Shown: positions 1-5,306, counted from the stretch's first letter. The stretch: DNA of 7,498 nucleotides from Kingella sp. (in: b-proteobacteria) (GCF_030527935.1 NZ_JAUMZV010000063.1:1-7498), one strand, 5' to 3'. The notes: generated by a model not told the origin, from the sequence alone. Translations and numbers: made by a program.

Positions 1-206
1 TTGCTTTGATGCCGCTTGATTTTTTCGGGTAGCATACTTTTTAGGACACTACCAACCCGTGCGGCTTTGAGAATGCGGTAGATGGTGGGGCGGCTGACCA
101 TAAAGCGATTGGCAAGCGATGTAACGCTTTCTTTGTTCTGCGTATAGGCGGGCCAGATGGCTTCTCGGTGGTGCGGGGTAAGGCGGGTGTTTTTGCGCAT
201 GTTCAT
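1..206 (-). CDS. IS481-like transposase, N-terminal part (cut by window edge)
   Basis: The frame opens at ATG 206-204 and stays open for 68 codons to the window edge, so only the N-terminus is visible. The protein is basic and contains a helix-turn-helix: residues around ESVTSLANRFMVSRPTIYRI have the spacing of a DNA-binding helix pair, as at the N-terminus of IS481/IS30-type DDE transposases. The catalytic DDE domain would lie outside the window. A second in-frame ATG sits two codons downstream. The upstream AAGGA lies 11 bases before the first ATG, which favours the first start. The assignment to IS481 comes from recalled similarity to Kingella/Neisseria transposases. The HTH call is firmer than the family, and whether the whole gene is intact cannot be judged. 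Confidence 0.65.
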   Translation of the reverse strand, partial: MNMRKNTRLTPHHREAIWPAYTQNKESVTSLANRFMVSRPTIYRILKAARVGSVLKSMLPEKIKRHQS

Positions 207-255
207 TTACGGTATTGTCCTTGAAATACTGTAAACAACGCTAGGGATTTCTACA
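207..255 (-). mobile_element. Probable terminal end of the IS481-like element
   Basis: Upstream of the transposase start the minus strand begins TGTAGAAATCCCTAG at base 255. IS481-family ends normally start with TGT, so 255 is a plausible outer boundary. Just outside it comes AT-rich DNA and then a DUS. The opposite end of the element is not in the window, so the inverted repeat cannot be confirmed. Confidence 0.4.
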
Positions 256-263
256 TATTATAA

Positions 264-275
264 AGGCAGCCTGAA
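264..275 (+). repeat. DNA uptake sequence (AGGCAGCCTGAA)
   Basis: This is a perfect 12-mer of the Kingella-type DUS. It lies just outside the presumed end of the IS481-like element. In Neisseriaceae, DUS are recognised by the type IV pilus protein ComP during DNA uptake. Confidence 0.85.
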
Positions 276-340
276 ACGCTTGCACCACAGCAACGGAAAG
301 AGTGGGTATGGCGGCGATACGCCATGTTCTGTTTCAGGAT

Positions 341-371
341 GGGCAGCCTGAAAACGAATTTCAGGCTGCAT
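341..371. repeat. Inverted pair of imperfect DUS (hairpin)
   Basis: A DUS with one mismatch at 341-352 faces another with one mismatch at 360-371. GCAGCCTGAAA (343-353) pairs perfectly with TTTCAGGCTGC (359-369) around a 5-base loop. It lies about 30 bases beyond the dnaJ terminator and has no T-run of its own. Confidence 0.75.
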
Positions 372-402
372 CTAATCATCCATCTATCCTAATCCTGTTT
401 AC

Positions 403-447
403 AAGAAAACCGCTTGCGATGCTCAATTGCCCGCAAGCGGTTTTCTT
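403..447 (-). terminator. Intrinsic terminator of dnaJ
   Basis: Bases 403-418 and 432-447 form a perfect 16-bp inverted repeat around a 13-base loop, starting 4 bases after the dnaJ stop codon. On the minus strand the stem has a GC-rich core (CCGCTTGCG) and ends in TTTTCTT. Because the outer arms are A/T-rich on both sides, it could also work on the plus strand. The core CAAGCGGT recurs in the ldh terminator. Confidence 0.85.
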
Positions 448-451
448 AATT

Positions 452-1612
452 TTAATCAAATGCGTCTTTCAGCCGTTCCCAAAAACTTTTCTGCCGTGGC
501 GTTTGGCTGCGGTCTAAGCCTGTGGCAATGGTTTCGAATTCTTGCAGTAGCTCTTTTTGGCGGTCGGTTAGGTTAATCGGCGTTTCCACGACGATGTGGC
601 AATACAAATCGCCTACCAAGCTGCTGCGCACGGATTTCACGCCTTTGCCTTTCACGCGCAGTTTTTTGCCGTTTTGCGTGCCAGCGGGGATGTTGAGCTT
701 CACTTTGCCTGCCAGCGTGGGGACTTCCACTTCGCCGCCCAGAGCGGCGGTGGCGAAGCTGATGGGCAGTTCGCAATGCAAATCGGTGGGGATTTCGGGG
801 TCGCGCTGGAAGATTTTGTGCGGCGCAACGGAAACGTGAATATACAAATCGCCGTTGGGTGCGCCGTGCGTGCCCGGTTCGCCTTCGCCCGTTAGGCGGA
901 TGCGTTGTCCGTCGTCGATGCCTGCGGGGATATTGACTTCTACGGTTTTGCTGGCTTTCACGCGCCCTGCGCCGTGGCATTTAAGGCAGGGTTCTTTGAT
1001 TTCTTTGCCTGTGCCGCCGCAAGTGGGGCAGGTTTGTTGGATTTGGAAGATGGCTTGGCGAACGTGGACTGTGCCTGTGCCGCCGCAAGTGGAGCAGGTG
1101 GTGGCTTTGGTGCCTGCTTTTGCGCCTGAGCCGTGGCAGATGTCGCATTCTTCGTAGGTGGGGATGGTGATTTGGCGTTTTACGCCTGCGGCGGCTTCTT
1201 CTAGCGTGATTTCTACGCGATAGCTGATGTCGTCGCCTTGGTAATTGGGCTGGCGTGCGCCGCCTGCGCCGCCAAACATTTGGCTGAATATGTCCCCGAA
1301 ATCAAAGCCTTGTGCGCCACCAAATCCGCCAAAGCCACCAAATCCGCCACCAAAATCGCCTGCGCCTGCGCTGCCAAAACCGCCTTGTTCAAAGGTGGCG
1401 TGTCTGTATTGGTCGTAGGCGGCTTTTTTTTGCGGGTCGGATAGGATGTCGTAGGCTTTTTGGATTTCTTTGAATTTTTCTGCCGCTTCTTCGGGGTTGT
1501 CTAGATTGCGGTCGGGGTGGTATTGCATGGTGAGTTTGCGATAGGCTTTTTTGATGTCGCTGTCGCTGGCGTTGCGCGATACGCCTAGGGTTTCGTAAAA
1601 ATCTTTGCTCAT
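452..1612 (-). CDS. dnaJ: Chaperone protein DnaJ (Hsp40)
   Basis: DnaJ is the co-chaperone that delivers unfolded proteins to DnaK and stimulates its ATPase in the cytoplasm. The 386-residue product has the complete type I architecture. The J domain occupies about residues 1-70 with the HPD motif at 32-34, followed by a Gly/Phe-rich linker at about 77-119. Four CxxCxGxG zinc motifs begin at Cys156, Cys173, Cys195 and Cys209. The C-terminal substrate-binding and dimerisation domains follow from about 220. Length is normal for the family. The ATG at 1612-1610 is fixed by the conserved start SKDFYETLGV, although no strong Shine-Dalgarno sequence is visible before it. dnaK and grpE are not in this window. 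The gene appears to be transcribed alone, from a sigma-32-type promoter (1652-1681) to the terminator at 403-447. No damage is seen. Confidence 0.98.
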   Translation of the reverse strand: MSKDFYETLGVSRNASDSDIKKAYRKLTMQYHPDRNLDNPEEAAEKFKEIQKAYDILSDPQKKAAYDQYRHATFEQGGFGSAGAGDFGGGFGGFGGFGGAQGFDFGDIFSQMFGGAGGARQPNYQGDDISYRVEITLEEAAAGVKRQITIPTYEECDICHGSGAKAGTKATTCSTCGGTGTVHVRQAIFQIQQTCPTCGGTGKEIKEPCLKCHGAGRVKASKTVEVNIPAGIDDGQRIRLTGEGEPGTHGAPNGDLYIHVSVAPHKIFQRDPEIPTDLHCELPISFATAALGGEVEVPTLAGKVKLNIPAGTQNGKKLRVKGKGVKSVRSSLVGDLYCHIVVETPINLTDRQKELLQEFETIATGLDRSQTPRQKSFWERLKDAFD

Positions 1613-1651
1613 GGTTGTGTGTTAGGGGGTTGGTTAAATGATATGCGGGGC

Positions 1652-1681
1652 TATATGGGGGGGCGTGGGGGGAAAATCAAG
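1652..1681 (-). promoter_or_regulatory. Sigma-32-type heat-shock promoter of dnaJ
   Basis: On the minus strand CTTGATT (1681-1675) matches the sigma-32 -35 consensus CTTGAAA at 5 of 7 positions. After a 14-base spacer, CCCCATATA (1660-1652) matches the -10 consensus CCCCATnTA completely. Spacing is within the known 13-15 base optimum. A start site near 1645 would give a 5' leader of about 33 bases. This is the expected promoter class for dnaJ. C-richness of the flanking strand raises the chance of coincidence somewhat, but the -35, spacing and gene identity all agree. Confidence 0.7.
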
Positions 1682-1695
1682 GTTGGGGGGTGTTG

Positions 1696-1802
1696 GGGCA
1701 GCCTGAAAACTGTTCTTTGGTTTTAGCTTCGCTACTCCGCTGCGCTACGCGGACTGCTGATTGTTTTTTCAGGCTGCCGATTGATGTAAGGCAGCCTGAA
1801 AA
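1696..1802. repeat. Three-arm DUS cluster between ispF and dnaJ
   Basis: The gap holds a one-mismatch DUS at 1696-1707 (+), a one-mismatch DUS at 1768-1779 (-) and a perfect DUS at 1789-1800 (+). The middle arm (1766-1778) can pair over 13 bp with either the left arm (1697-1709, long loop) or the right arm (1790-1802, 11-base loop). The right arm ends one base before the ispF stop codon at 1803-1805. The long loop contains a smaller TCCGC/GCGGA inverted repeat and two copies of CGCTAC. No T-run follows on the minus strand, so this is not a classical terminator. Confidence 0.75.
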
Positions 1803-2282
1803 CTATTGCGCGGCAAGCAACACGATGGCTTGCGCTTCAATCGCTTCTTCTCGCCCAAGGTAGCCGAGTTTTTCGTTGGTTTTACCTTTGATGTTGACGC
1901 AGTTTTCAGGCAGCCCTAAATCGGCGGCGATGTTGGCGCGCATGGCGGCGATGTGGGGGCGCAGCTTGGGCTGTTGGGCAATCAGGGTGCTGTCCACATT
2001 GACCACGCGCCAGCCTGCTTGTTGCACAAGGGCGTAGGCTTGGCGCAGCAGGTGGCGGCTGTTGGCGTTTTTGTGTTCGGCGGCGGTGTCGGGGAAGTGC
2101 GCGCCGATGTCGTTGAGTGCGGCCGCGCCGAGCAGGGCATCGGTGATGGCGTGCAGCAGGGCATCGGCATCGGAGTGTCCTTGCAAGCCTTTGGGGTGGG
2201 GAATGTGTACGCCGCCGAGAATCAGCGGACGGTTGGGCACAAGCGCGTGAACGTCATAGCCTTGTCCGATGCGTAGGGTCAT
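1803..2282 (-). CDS. ispF: 2-C-methyl-D-erythritol 2,4-cyclodiphosphate synthase
   Basis: IspF converts 4-diphosphocytidyl-2-C-methyl-D-erythritol 2-phosphate to the 2,4-cyclodiphosphate and CMP in the MEP isoprenoid pathway. It works as a cytoplasmic trimer with a divalent metal. The 159-residue product has the usual length. Metal ligands are visible as Asp10 and His12 in GYDVH and His44 in the motif around GHSDADALLHA. The conserved DIGxHFPDT stretch is at 58-66 and the KGKTNEKLG stretch at 132-140. The start at 2282-2280 is supported by AAAGGA eight bases upstream. In many proteobacteria ispF follows ispD or is fused to it. Here the upstream gene is instead an unknown exported protein, 120 bp away and separated by DUS copies. 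The gene looks intact. Confidence 0.97.
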   Translation of the reverse strand: MTLRIGQGYDVHALVPNRPLILGGVHIPHPKGLQGHSDADALLHAITDALLGAAALNDIGAHFPDTAAEHKNANSRHLLRQAYALVQQAGWRVVNVDSTLIAQQPKLRPHIAAMRANIAADLGLPENCVNIKGKTNEKLGYLGREEAIEAQAIVLLAAQ

Positions 2283-2304
2283 GGGGGTGTCCTTTGTGGG
2301 GGGG

Positions 2305-2342
2305 AGGCAGCCTGAAAATGGTTGGGCGGTTTCAGGCTGCCT
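2305..2342. repeat. Inverted pair of perfect DUS (hairpin)
   Basis: Perfect DUS copies at 2305-2316 (+) and 2331-2342 (-) face each other across a 14-base spacer, between ispF and the upstream unknown gene. The fold could slow transcription or act as a weak terminator of the upstream gene, but on the minus strand it is followed by C-residues, not a T-run. Confidence 0.85.
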
Positions 2343-2392
2343 ATGGGGTAGAAAATATAGATTGGGTTGCGCTGAAATGCGTTGTATGCGTT

Positions 2393-2404
2393 TTCAGGCT
2401 GCCT
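2393..2404 (-). repeat. DUS overlapping a stop codon
   Basis: This is a perfect DUS on the minus strand. Its first two bases, AG, form the last two bases of the TAG stop codon (2405-2403) of the unknown exported protein gene. The DUS also supplies a second in-frame stop (TGA) three codons later. Confidence 0.85.
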
Positions 2405-2930
2405 ATTGCGCGATAAATAAGCTGATTATCCGTGCATCGTGGCGGTATTTTTGCGTGTGTAAAGGCAGCCTGAAATGGGTGGATGGGATGTTGCCAAAAT
2501 TGCCGCCATACACGCGAATATTGAGCCATTTGGGTTGTTGGGCAAAACGGGCAAATTGGCGCATTTCCACTTCGCTCATTTCAATATCGCGCACGTTGCC
2601 CAGCGTTTTTTCGGCATCGTGTAATGTCATGCGGGGGTGGATGCCGTTGGCAGTATGGCAGGTGGGTGATGGCGTTTCCAGCCATGTGATTTGGCTTGTG
2701 TTGTCGTCCAGCAGGGCAAAAATTTCAATGTTGTTGGGCAAGGTAATCAGGGTAATGTCGCCCACTTCGGCATCGGCTTCGCTGTTAATTTTGGCTTGCG
2801 GATGGGCGTGTTTAACTTGCGCCAACGTTTGCCCAAGCTGGATGCCCGCGATGTTGTGGGGCGTAATGACGCAGGCGTGGACAATGGGCGCGGCGAGTAG
2901 AGCGAGAGTAAATAAGATTTTGGGGAACAT
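2403..2930 (-). CDS. Putative exported protein of unknown function
   Basis: I do not recognise this 175-residue protein. It starts with a short positive residue and a hydrophobic stretch (residues 5-18), then VHAC at 17-20. This reads as a Sec signal peptide cleaved after Ala19, or less likely as a poor lipobox with Cys20. The mature part has two Cys (20 and 91) and two similar short segments. One begins IAGIQLGQTLAQVK (about 27) and the other NGIHPRMTLHDAEK (about 95), suggesting an internal duplication. The C-terminal half is mixed, with no catalytic motif that I can name. The start is the only ATG giving a full signal peptide. Its Shine-Dalgarno sequence is weak (GGAT). A complete DUS is translated as Phe153-Pro156, and the TAG stop overlaps another DUS. 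It lies upstream of ispF on the same strand, but the 120-bp DUS-rich gap argues against tight coupling. Confidence 0.75.
   Translation of the reverse strand: MFPKILFTLALLAAPIVHACVITPHNIAGIQLGQTLAQVKHAHPQAKINSEADAEVGDITLITLPNNIEIFALLDDNTSQITWLETPSPTCHTANGIHPRMTLHDAEKTLGNVRDIEMSEVEMRQFARFAQQPKWLNIRVYGGNFGNIPSTHFRLPLHTQKYRHDARIISLFIAQ
2463..2474 (+). repeat. DUS inside a coding region
   Basis: This perfect DUS lies within the unknown exported protein gene. On the coding strand its complement is read exactly in frame as four codons, Phe-Arg-Leu-Pro (residues 153-156). Confidence 0.85.
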
Positions 2931-2949
2931 GGTTTTATCCGTGCATAAT

Positions 2950-2995
2950 AGGCAGCCTGAAACGCGGGGTGGTTTCAGGCGTAAGGCAGCCTGAA
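2950..2995. repeat. DUS cluster with a half-site
   Basis: Two perfect DUS on the plus strand (2950-2961 and 2984-2995) flank an inverted half-site, TTTCAGGC (2973-2980). The half-site can pair with GCCTGAAA of the first DUS (9 bp if one extra C-G pair is counted) or with the same octamer of the second, so two exclusive hairpins are possible. The cluster lies between the lipoprotein gene and the downstream exported protein gene. Confidence 0.8.
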
Positions 2996-3071
2996 AATAG
3001 GTTTACCGCGCCAAGGGCAACGCCACACCATCGCGCCCAAGCCAGCAGTGACAGATAGGACGAAACGCCGT

Positions 3072-3083
3072 TTCAGGCTGCCT
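3072..3083 (-). repeat. DUS overlapping a stop codon
   Basis: This is a perfect DUS on the minus strand. As at 2393-2404, its initial AG completes the TAG stop (3084-3082) of the gene it follows, here the putative lipoprotein. Confidence 0.85.
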
Positions 3084-3489
3084 ACTGCGGTTCAGCCGCC
3101 AACCGCCCCGCCCAAATTCTATCCGCCGCGTCAATCGTATCCGCATCGCGCAACACGCCGTTGCCAAACCAAACCAGCGCAGGGGTGTTGCTGCTATCGT
3201 GCCGTTTGCACACGCGCTGTTCCGCGCCGTTTTCCAGCCATTGTGCGCACCAATGCGTGCTGCCCGAAACGGGGGTATGCCCGCTTTGCCATTGGTTGCG
3301 ATGCGCGGCGAGCCAGTTGCGCCAAGCAGTTTGGCGTTTTTCGCCTGCGCGGCGGGCAATGGGCAACGTGCGATTGCCAAGACTGTCGTGGTAGATAATG
3401 AGTTGCAAATTTTGCGCGGTAAAGGTTGCGGGCAGCGTGGCTTGGCAGGCGGTGAGCAGCAATAGGGCAAACAGGGCAGGGCGGTTCAT
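3082..3489 (-). CDS. Putative lipoprotein of unknown function
   Basis: This 135-residue product begins MNRPALFALLLLTAC. That is a short lipoprotein signal with a good lipobox (LTAC) and the lipidated residue at Cys15. Residue +2 is Gln, so the mature protein would be expected to be sorted to the outer membrane if Lol-type sorting rules apply. The mature part is polar and Trp-rich, with Cys81 and Cys94 possibly forming a disulfide. I recognise no enzyme motif or named family. This frame was chosen over the overlapping 155-codon frame at 3003-3470 because only this one gives a signal peptide and lipobox. The upstream Shine-Dalgarno sequence is not obvious. A plausible -10 (TATATT-like) lies near 3520 on the minus strand. 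The gene diverges from ldh and precedes the exported protein gene on the same strand. Confidence 0.75.
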   Translation of the reverse strand: MNRPALFALLLLTACQATLPATFTAQNLQLIIYHDSLGNRTLPIARRAGEKRQTAWRNWLAAHRNQWQSGHTPVSGSTHWCAQWLENGAEQRVCKRHDSSNTPALVWFGNGVLRDADTIDAADRIWAGRLAAEPQ

Positions 3490-3538
3490 GGCGTTTGGCG
3501 GTCAACAAAATGAACCAAATATAACATATCGGCAGAAT

Positions 3539-3550
3539 AGGCAGCCTGAA
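3539..3550 (+). repeat. DNA uptake sequence
   Basis: A perfect DUS lies in the 217-bp divergent gap between the lipoprotein gene and ldh, upstream of the putative ldh promoter. Confidence 0.85.
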
Positions 3551-3575
3551 AAAAAGCAACGGGAAAATTGGGATT

Positions 3576-3603
3576 TTGATTGGAGTAATGTTTCAAATAA
3601 GAT
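3576..3603 (+). promoter_or_regulatory. Possible sigma-70 promoter of ldh
   Basis: TTGATT (3576-3581) and TAAGAT (3598-3603) each match 4 of 6 consensus bases with a 16-base spacer, giving a leader of roughly 95 bases. A competing -35-like TTGACG at 3603-3608 has a poorer partner (AAAAAT, 18-base spacer). Neither is strong. Confidence 0.3.
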
Positions 3604-3691
3604 TGACGTGGCACAAGCAAATCACAAAAAATGCGCATGAAACAGCAAGATAAGCGTATCATCAGCGCGTAACCAATTTTTTCAACAACTT

Positions 3692-3697
3692 AAAGGA
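3692..3697 (+). promoter_or_regulatory. Ribosome binding site of ldh
   Basis: AAAGGA ends nine bases before the ATG at 3707 and fixes the start of ldh. Confidence 0.75.
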
Positions 3698-3706
3698 TGT
3701 AATAAA

Positions 3707-4663
3707 ATGGCAAACAAAGTAAGCAATAAAGTGGTGGTGATTGGCACTGGTGCGGTGGGCGTGAGCTATGCCTATGCCGCGCTCAACCAAGGCATCGTGG
3801 ACGAATTGGTGCTGATTGACATCAACCAAAGCCGCGTGGAAGCCGAAGCCTACGATTTGCGCCACGGCGTGTTTAACGGTCCGACTTCAACCATCGTAAA
3901 AGCAGGCACTTATGCCGATTGCGCCGATGCCGACATCGTTACCATTTGCGCAGGCGTGCCGCAAAAACCGGGTGAAACCCGCTTGCAACTGATTGATAAC
4001 AACCTAAACGTGTTCAGCAAAATCGTAGGCGAAGTGGTGAAAACAGGCTTTAAAGGTATTTTCTTGCTGGCGGCTAACCCCGTGGACGTGCTGTCGTATG
4101 CCACTTACAAATTCTCAGGCTTCCCCAAAGAGCGCGTTATCGGCTCGGGCACGGTGTTGGACACTGCGCGTTTGTGCGACGAGTTGTCCAAAGAGTTCAA
4201 CGTTGCACCACACAGCATCAACGCCTTTATGGTGGGCGAACACGGCGACAGCATTTTAGCCGCTTGGAGCAGCGCAACCATCGCAGGGCAATCCATCAAA
4301 GCCCATTTTGATGCCCAGCCCAACGGCAAAGAGCGCATGGAACAAATCCGCTACGATGTAATGCGCGCCGCCTACAAAATCATCGAAGGCAAAGGCGCAA
4401 CCTACTACGGCATCGGCATGGGCTTGGCACGCATCACCCGCGCCATCTTGCGCAACGAACGCGCCATTTTGCCGATTTCTGCGCTGGTGGAAGGCGAATA
4501 CGGCGAAAAAGATGTGTTTATCGGCACGCCCGCCGTTATCGGCAGTAGTGGCATTGTTCGCATCATTGAGCAACCTTTGGATGCCGAGGAAAAACAAAAA
4601 TTTGCCGATTCCGCCAATGTGTTGCGCGGCTATCAAGAAAAAGTTGAAGAATATTTGAAATAA
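3707..4663 (+). CDS. ldh: L-lactate dehydrogenase, NAD-dependent
   Basis: The enzyme reduces pyruvate to L-lactate with NADH in the cytoplasm, recycling NAD+ during sugar fermentation. The 318-residue protein has the full lactate/malate dehydrogenase fold. The Rossmann motif GTGAVG is at 13-18 and the NAD-ribose-binding Asp at 38. The specificity loop is VPQKPGETR, with Gln86 indicating pyruvate rather than oxaloacetate. Substrate and catalytic residues are Arg92, Asn124, Asp152, Arg155 and His179 (in GEHGDS). The length is normal. By alignment from the catalytic His, the two residues that usually bind the activator fructose 1,6-bisphosphate (Arg173 and His188 in the conventional numbering) are Cys157 and Asn172 here, so activation by that sugar is doubtful. 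AAAGGA precedes the ATG, and a strong terminator follows the stop. Monocistronic, no damage seen. Confidence 0.95.
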   Translation: MANKVSNKVVVIGTGAVGVSYAYAALNQGIVDELVLIDINQSRVEAEAYDLRHGVFNGPTSTIVKAGTYADCADADIVTICAGVPQKPGETRLQLIDNNLNVFSKIVGEVVKTGFKGIFLLAANPVDVLSYATYKFSGFPKERVIGSGTVLDTARLCDELSKEFNVAPHSINAFMVGEHGDSILAAWSSATIAGQSIKAHFDAQPNGKERMEQIRYDVMRAAYKIIEGKGATYYGIGMGLARITRAILRNERAILPISALVEGEYGEKDVFIGTPAVIGSSGIVRIIEQPLDAEEKQKFADSANVLRGYQEKVEEYLK

Positions 4664-4675
4664 ACACAACGCAAG

Positions 4676-4709
4676 AACCGCTTGGGTACTCGCCCAAGCG
4701 GTTTTTGTT
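4676..4709 (+). terminator. Intrinsic terminator of ldh
   Basis: AACCGCTTGGG (4676-4686) pairs perfectly with its complement at 4693-4703 around a 6-base loop. TTTTT, G, then TTT follows. It lies 13 bases after the ldh stop codon. Confidence 0.92.
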
Positions 4710-4721
4710 TTCAGACTGAAC

Positions 4722-4732
4722 CCTTTGCAAAA
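4722..4732 (+). mobile_element. Possible IS5-type terminal repeat remnant
   Basis: CCTTTGCAAAA here is identical to the core of the IS5-family-like end at 7486-7496. It is preceded by GAAC instead of GAGA. It sits at the start of the IS debris that follows the ldh terminator and may be a degraded IS tip. Eleven bases alone are weak evidence. Confidence 0.3.
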
Positions 4733-4739
4733 AACCCAA

Positions 4740-4751
4740 CAGCAGCCTGAA
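4740..4751 (+). repeat. Degenerate DUS
   Basis: CAGCAGCCTGAA keeps the ten-base core GCAGCCTGAA but lacks the first two bases of the dialect. It lies between the ldh terminator and the IS4-family remnant. Confidence 0.5.
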
Positions 4752-4779
4752 AAATGAAAAATACCGTTATTCCCACGTA

Positions 4780-5210
4780 GGCGCACTACTGTCCCGAATG
4801 AAAATCCCCATACCCAAACAAAAAGGTTGCAGCCCAACGTTTTCACGGGTAAAACCCAGAGCGTCAACTCAAAAACATCAGGACTGCAACCATGTACAGC
4901 ATAAGCTGCTTCCAACAAATCATCAAGCCCCTCATGCACGGATGCTTCCAAAAACATGTCCAACAACACCAAGCCGACAAACACAGCAAAGGCTTCGGCT
5001 GCCACAGCCTGCGCACCCTAGAACAATCCTTCAACGCCCACAGTCACCACCACTATCATCCCAACGTCCGCCACCGCATCGCCGCTCCACCCTTGCCAAA
5101 TCACTCGCCAAACGCGACAACCGCCCCTTTACCGATATGCGCCATCAACTGATGCACACATGTAGTCGAACATTACGCAAACAAACACAAGACACCGCCG
5201 ACTTACTCTA
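4780..5210 (+). mobile_element. Truncated IS4-family element
   Basis: This stretch holds a noncoding leader and the start of an IS4-family transposase gene. It is cut off at 5210/5211 by the IS982-family element. No continuation of the transposase appears beyond the right end of IS982 (after 6203), so the 3' part has been lost. The left limit is uncertain because no terminal repeat could be paired. The leader has an 8-bp inverted repeat, GGTTGCAG (4825-4832) and CTGCAACC (4884-4891), the second arm abutting the ATG. Confidence 0.6.
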
Positions 5211-5211
5211 A
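4892..5211 (+). pseudogene. IS4-family transposase (DUF4372-like) N-terminal pseudogene
   Basis: From the ATG at 4892 (AGGA nine bases upstream) the frame reads FQQIIKPLMHGCFQKHV, then QADKHSKGF, the hallmark of the N-terminal DUF4372 region of IS4-family transposases. It next runs into LRTLEQSFNAH and a His-rich stretch. Family members usually have about 15-20 more residues between the two parts (a hydrophobic YAQL-like helix), so an internal in-frame deletion is likely. After NVR (about 5071) the homology moves to another frame, which reads RRSTLAKSLAKRDNRPF and continues to the TAA at 5209-5211. A frameshift therefore lies between 5071 and 5080. The final A of that stop belongs to the neighbouring IS982 element. 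The catalytic domain is absent, so the gene is dead. Confidence 0.7.
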
Positions 5212-5231
5212 CGTAAATTCGGGATAACCCC
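5211..5231 (+). repeat. Left terminal inverted repeat of IS982-family element
   Basis: It begins ACGTAAATTCGGGATAA and ends in CCCC. Aligned to the complement of the right end it differs by two substitutions and one missing G before the C-run. Confidence 0.85.
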
Positions 5232-5306
5232 ACTCATAAAAAATTAAAGAACAATCATGATATATTATTGTTTCCATACAAAAAACATCACAAAAGCCCT
5301 TTAATC

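Noticed and set aside
302..517. A 71-codon plus-strand frame
   Set aside because: It runs through a DUS hairpin, the dnaJ terminator and the dnaJ 3' end. There is no ribosome site or family resemblance.
522..1157. Several plus-strand open frames opposite dnaJ
   Set aside because: They are antisense shadows of a fully conserved dnaJ frame, with no ribosome sites or recognisable domains.
2269..2994. A 241-codon plus-strand frame opposite the exported protein gene
   Set aside because: It crosses the intergenic DUS cluster and contains DUS translations (RQPE). The opposite strand has a signal peptide and a compact gene.
2305..3083. Closely spaced repeats resembling a CRISPR-like array
   Set aside because: The repeats are 12-base DUS in both orientations with irregular spacing and genes between them.
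3003..3470. A 155-codon minus-strand frame overlapping the lipoprotein gene
   Set aside because: It lacks a signal sequence and reads through a DUS. The overlapping frame has a textbook lipobox.
3576..3589. FNR-like site (TTGAT....) before ldh
   Set aside because: Only the left half matches the TTGAT-N4-ATCAA consensus. The right half does not.
4256..5005. A 249-codon minus-strand frame opposite ldh
   Set aside because: It is a shadow of ldh and crosses the ldh terminator and IS debris.
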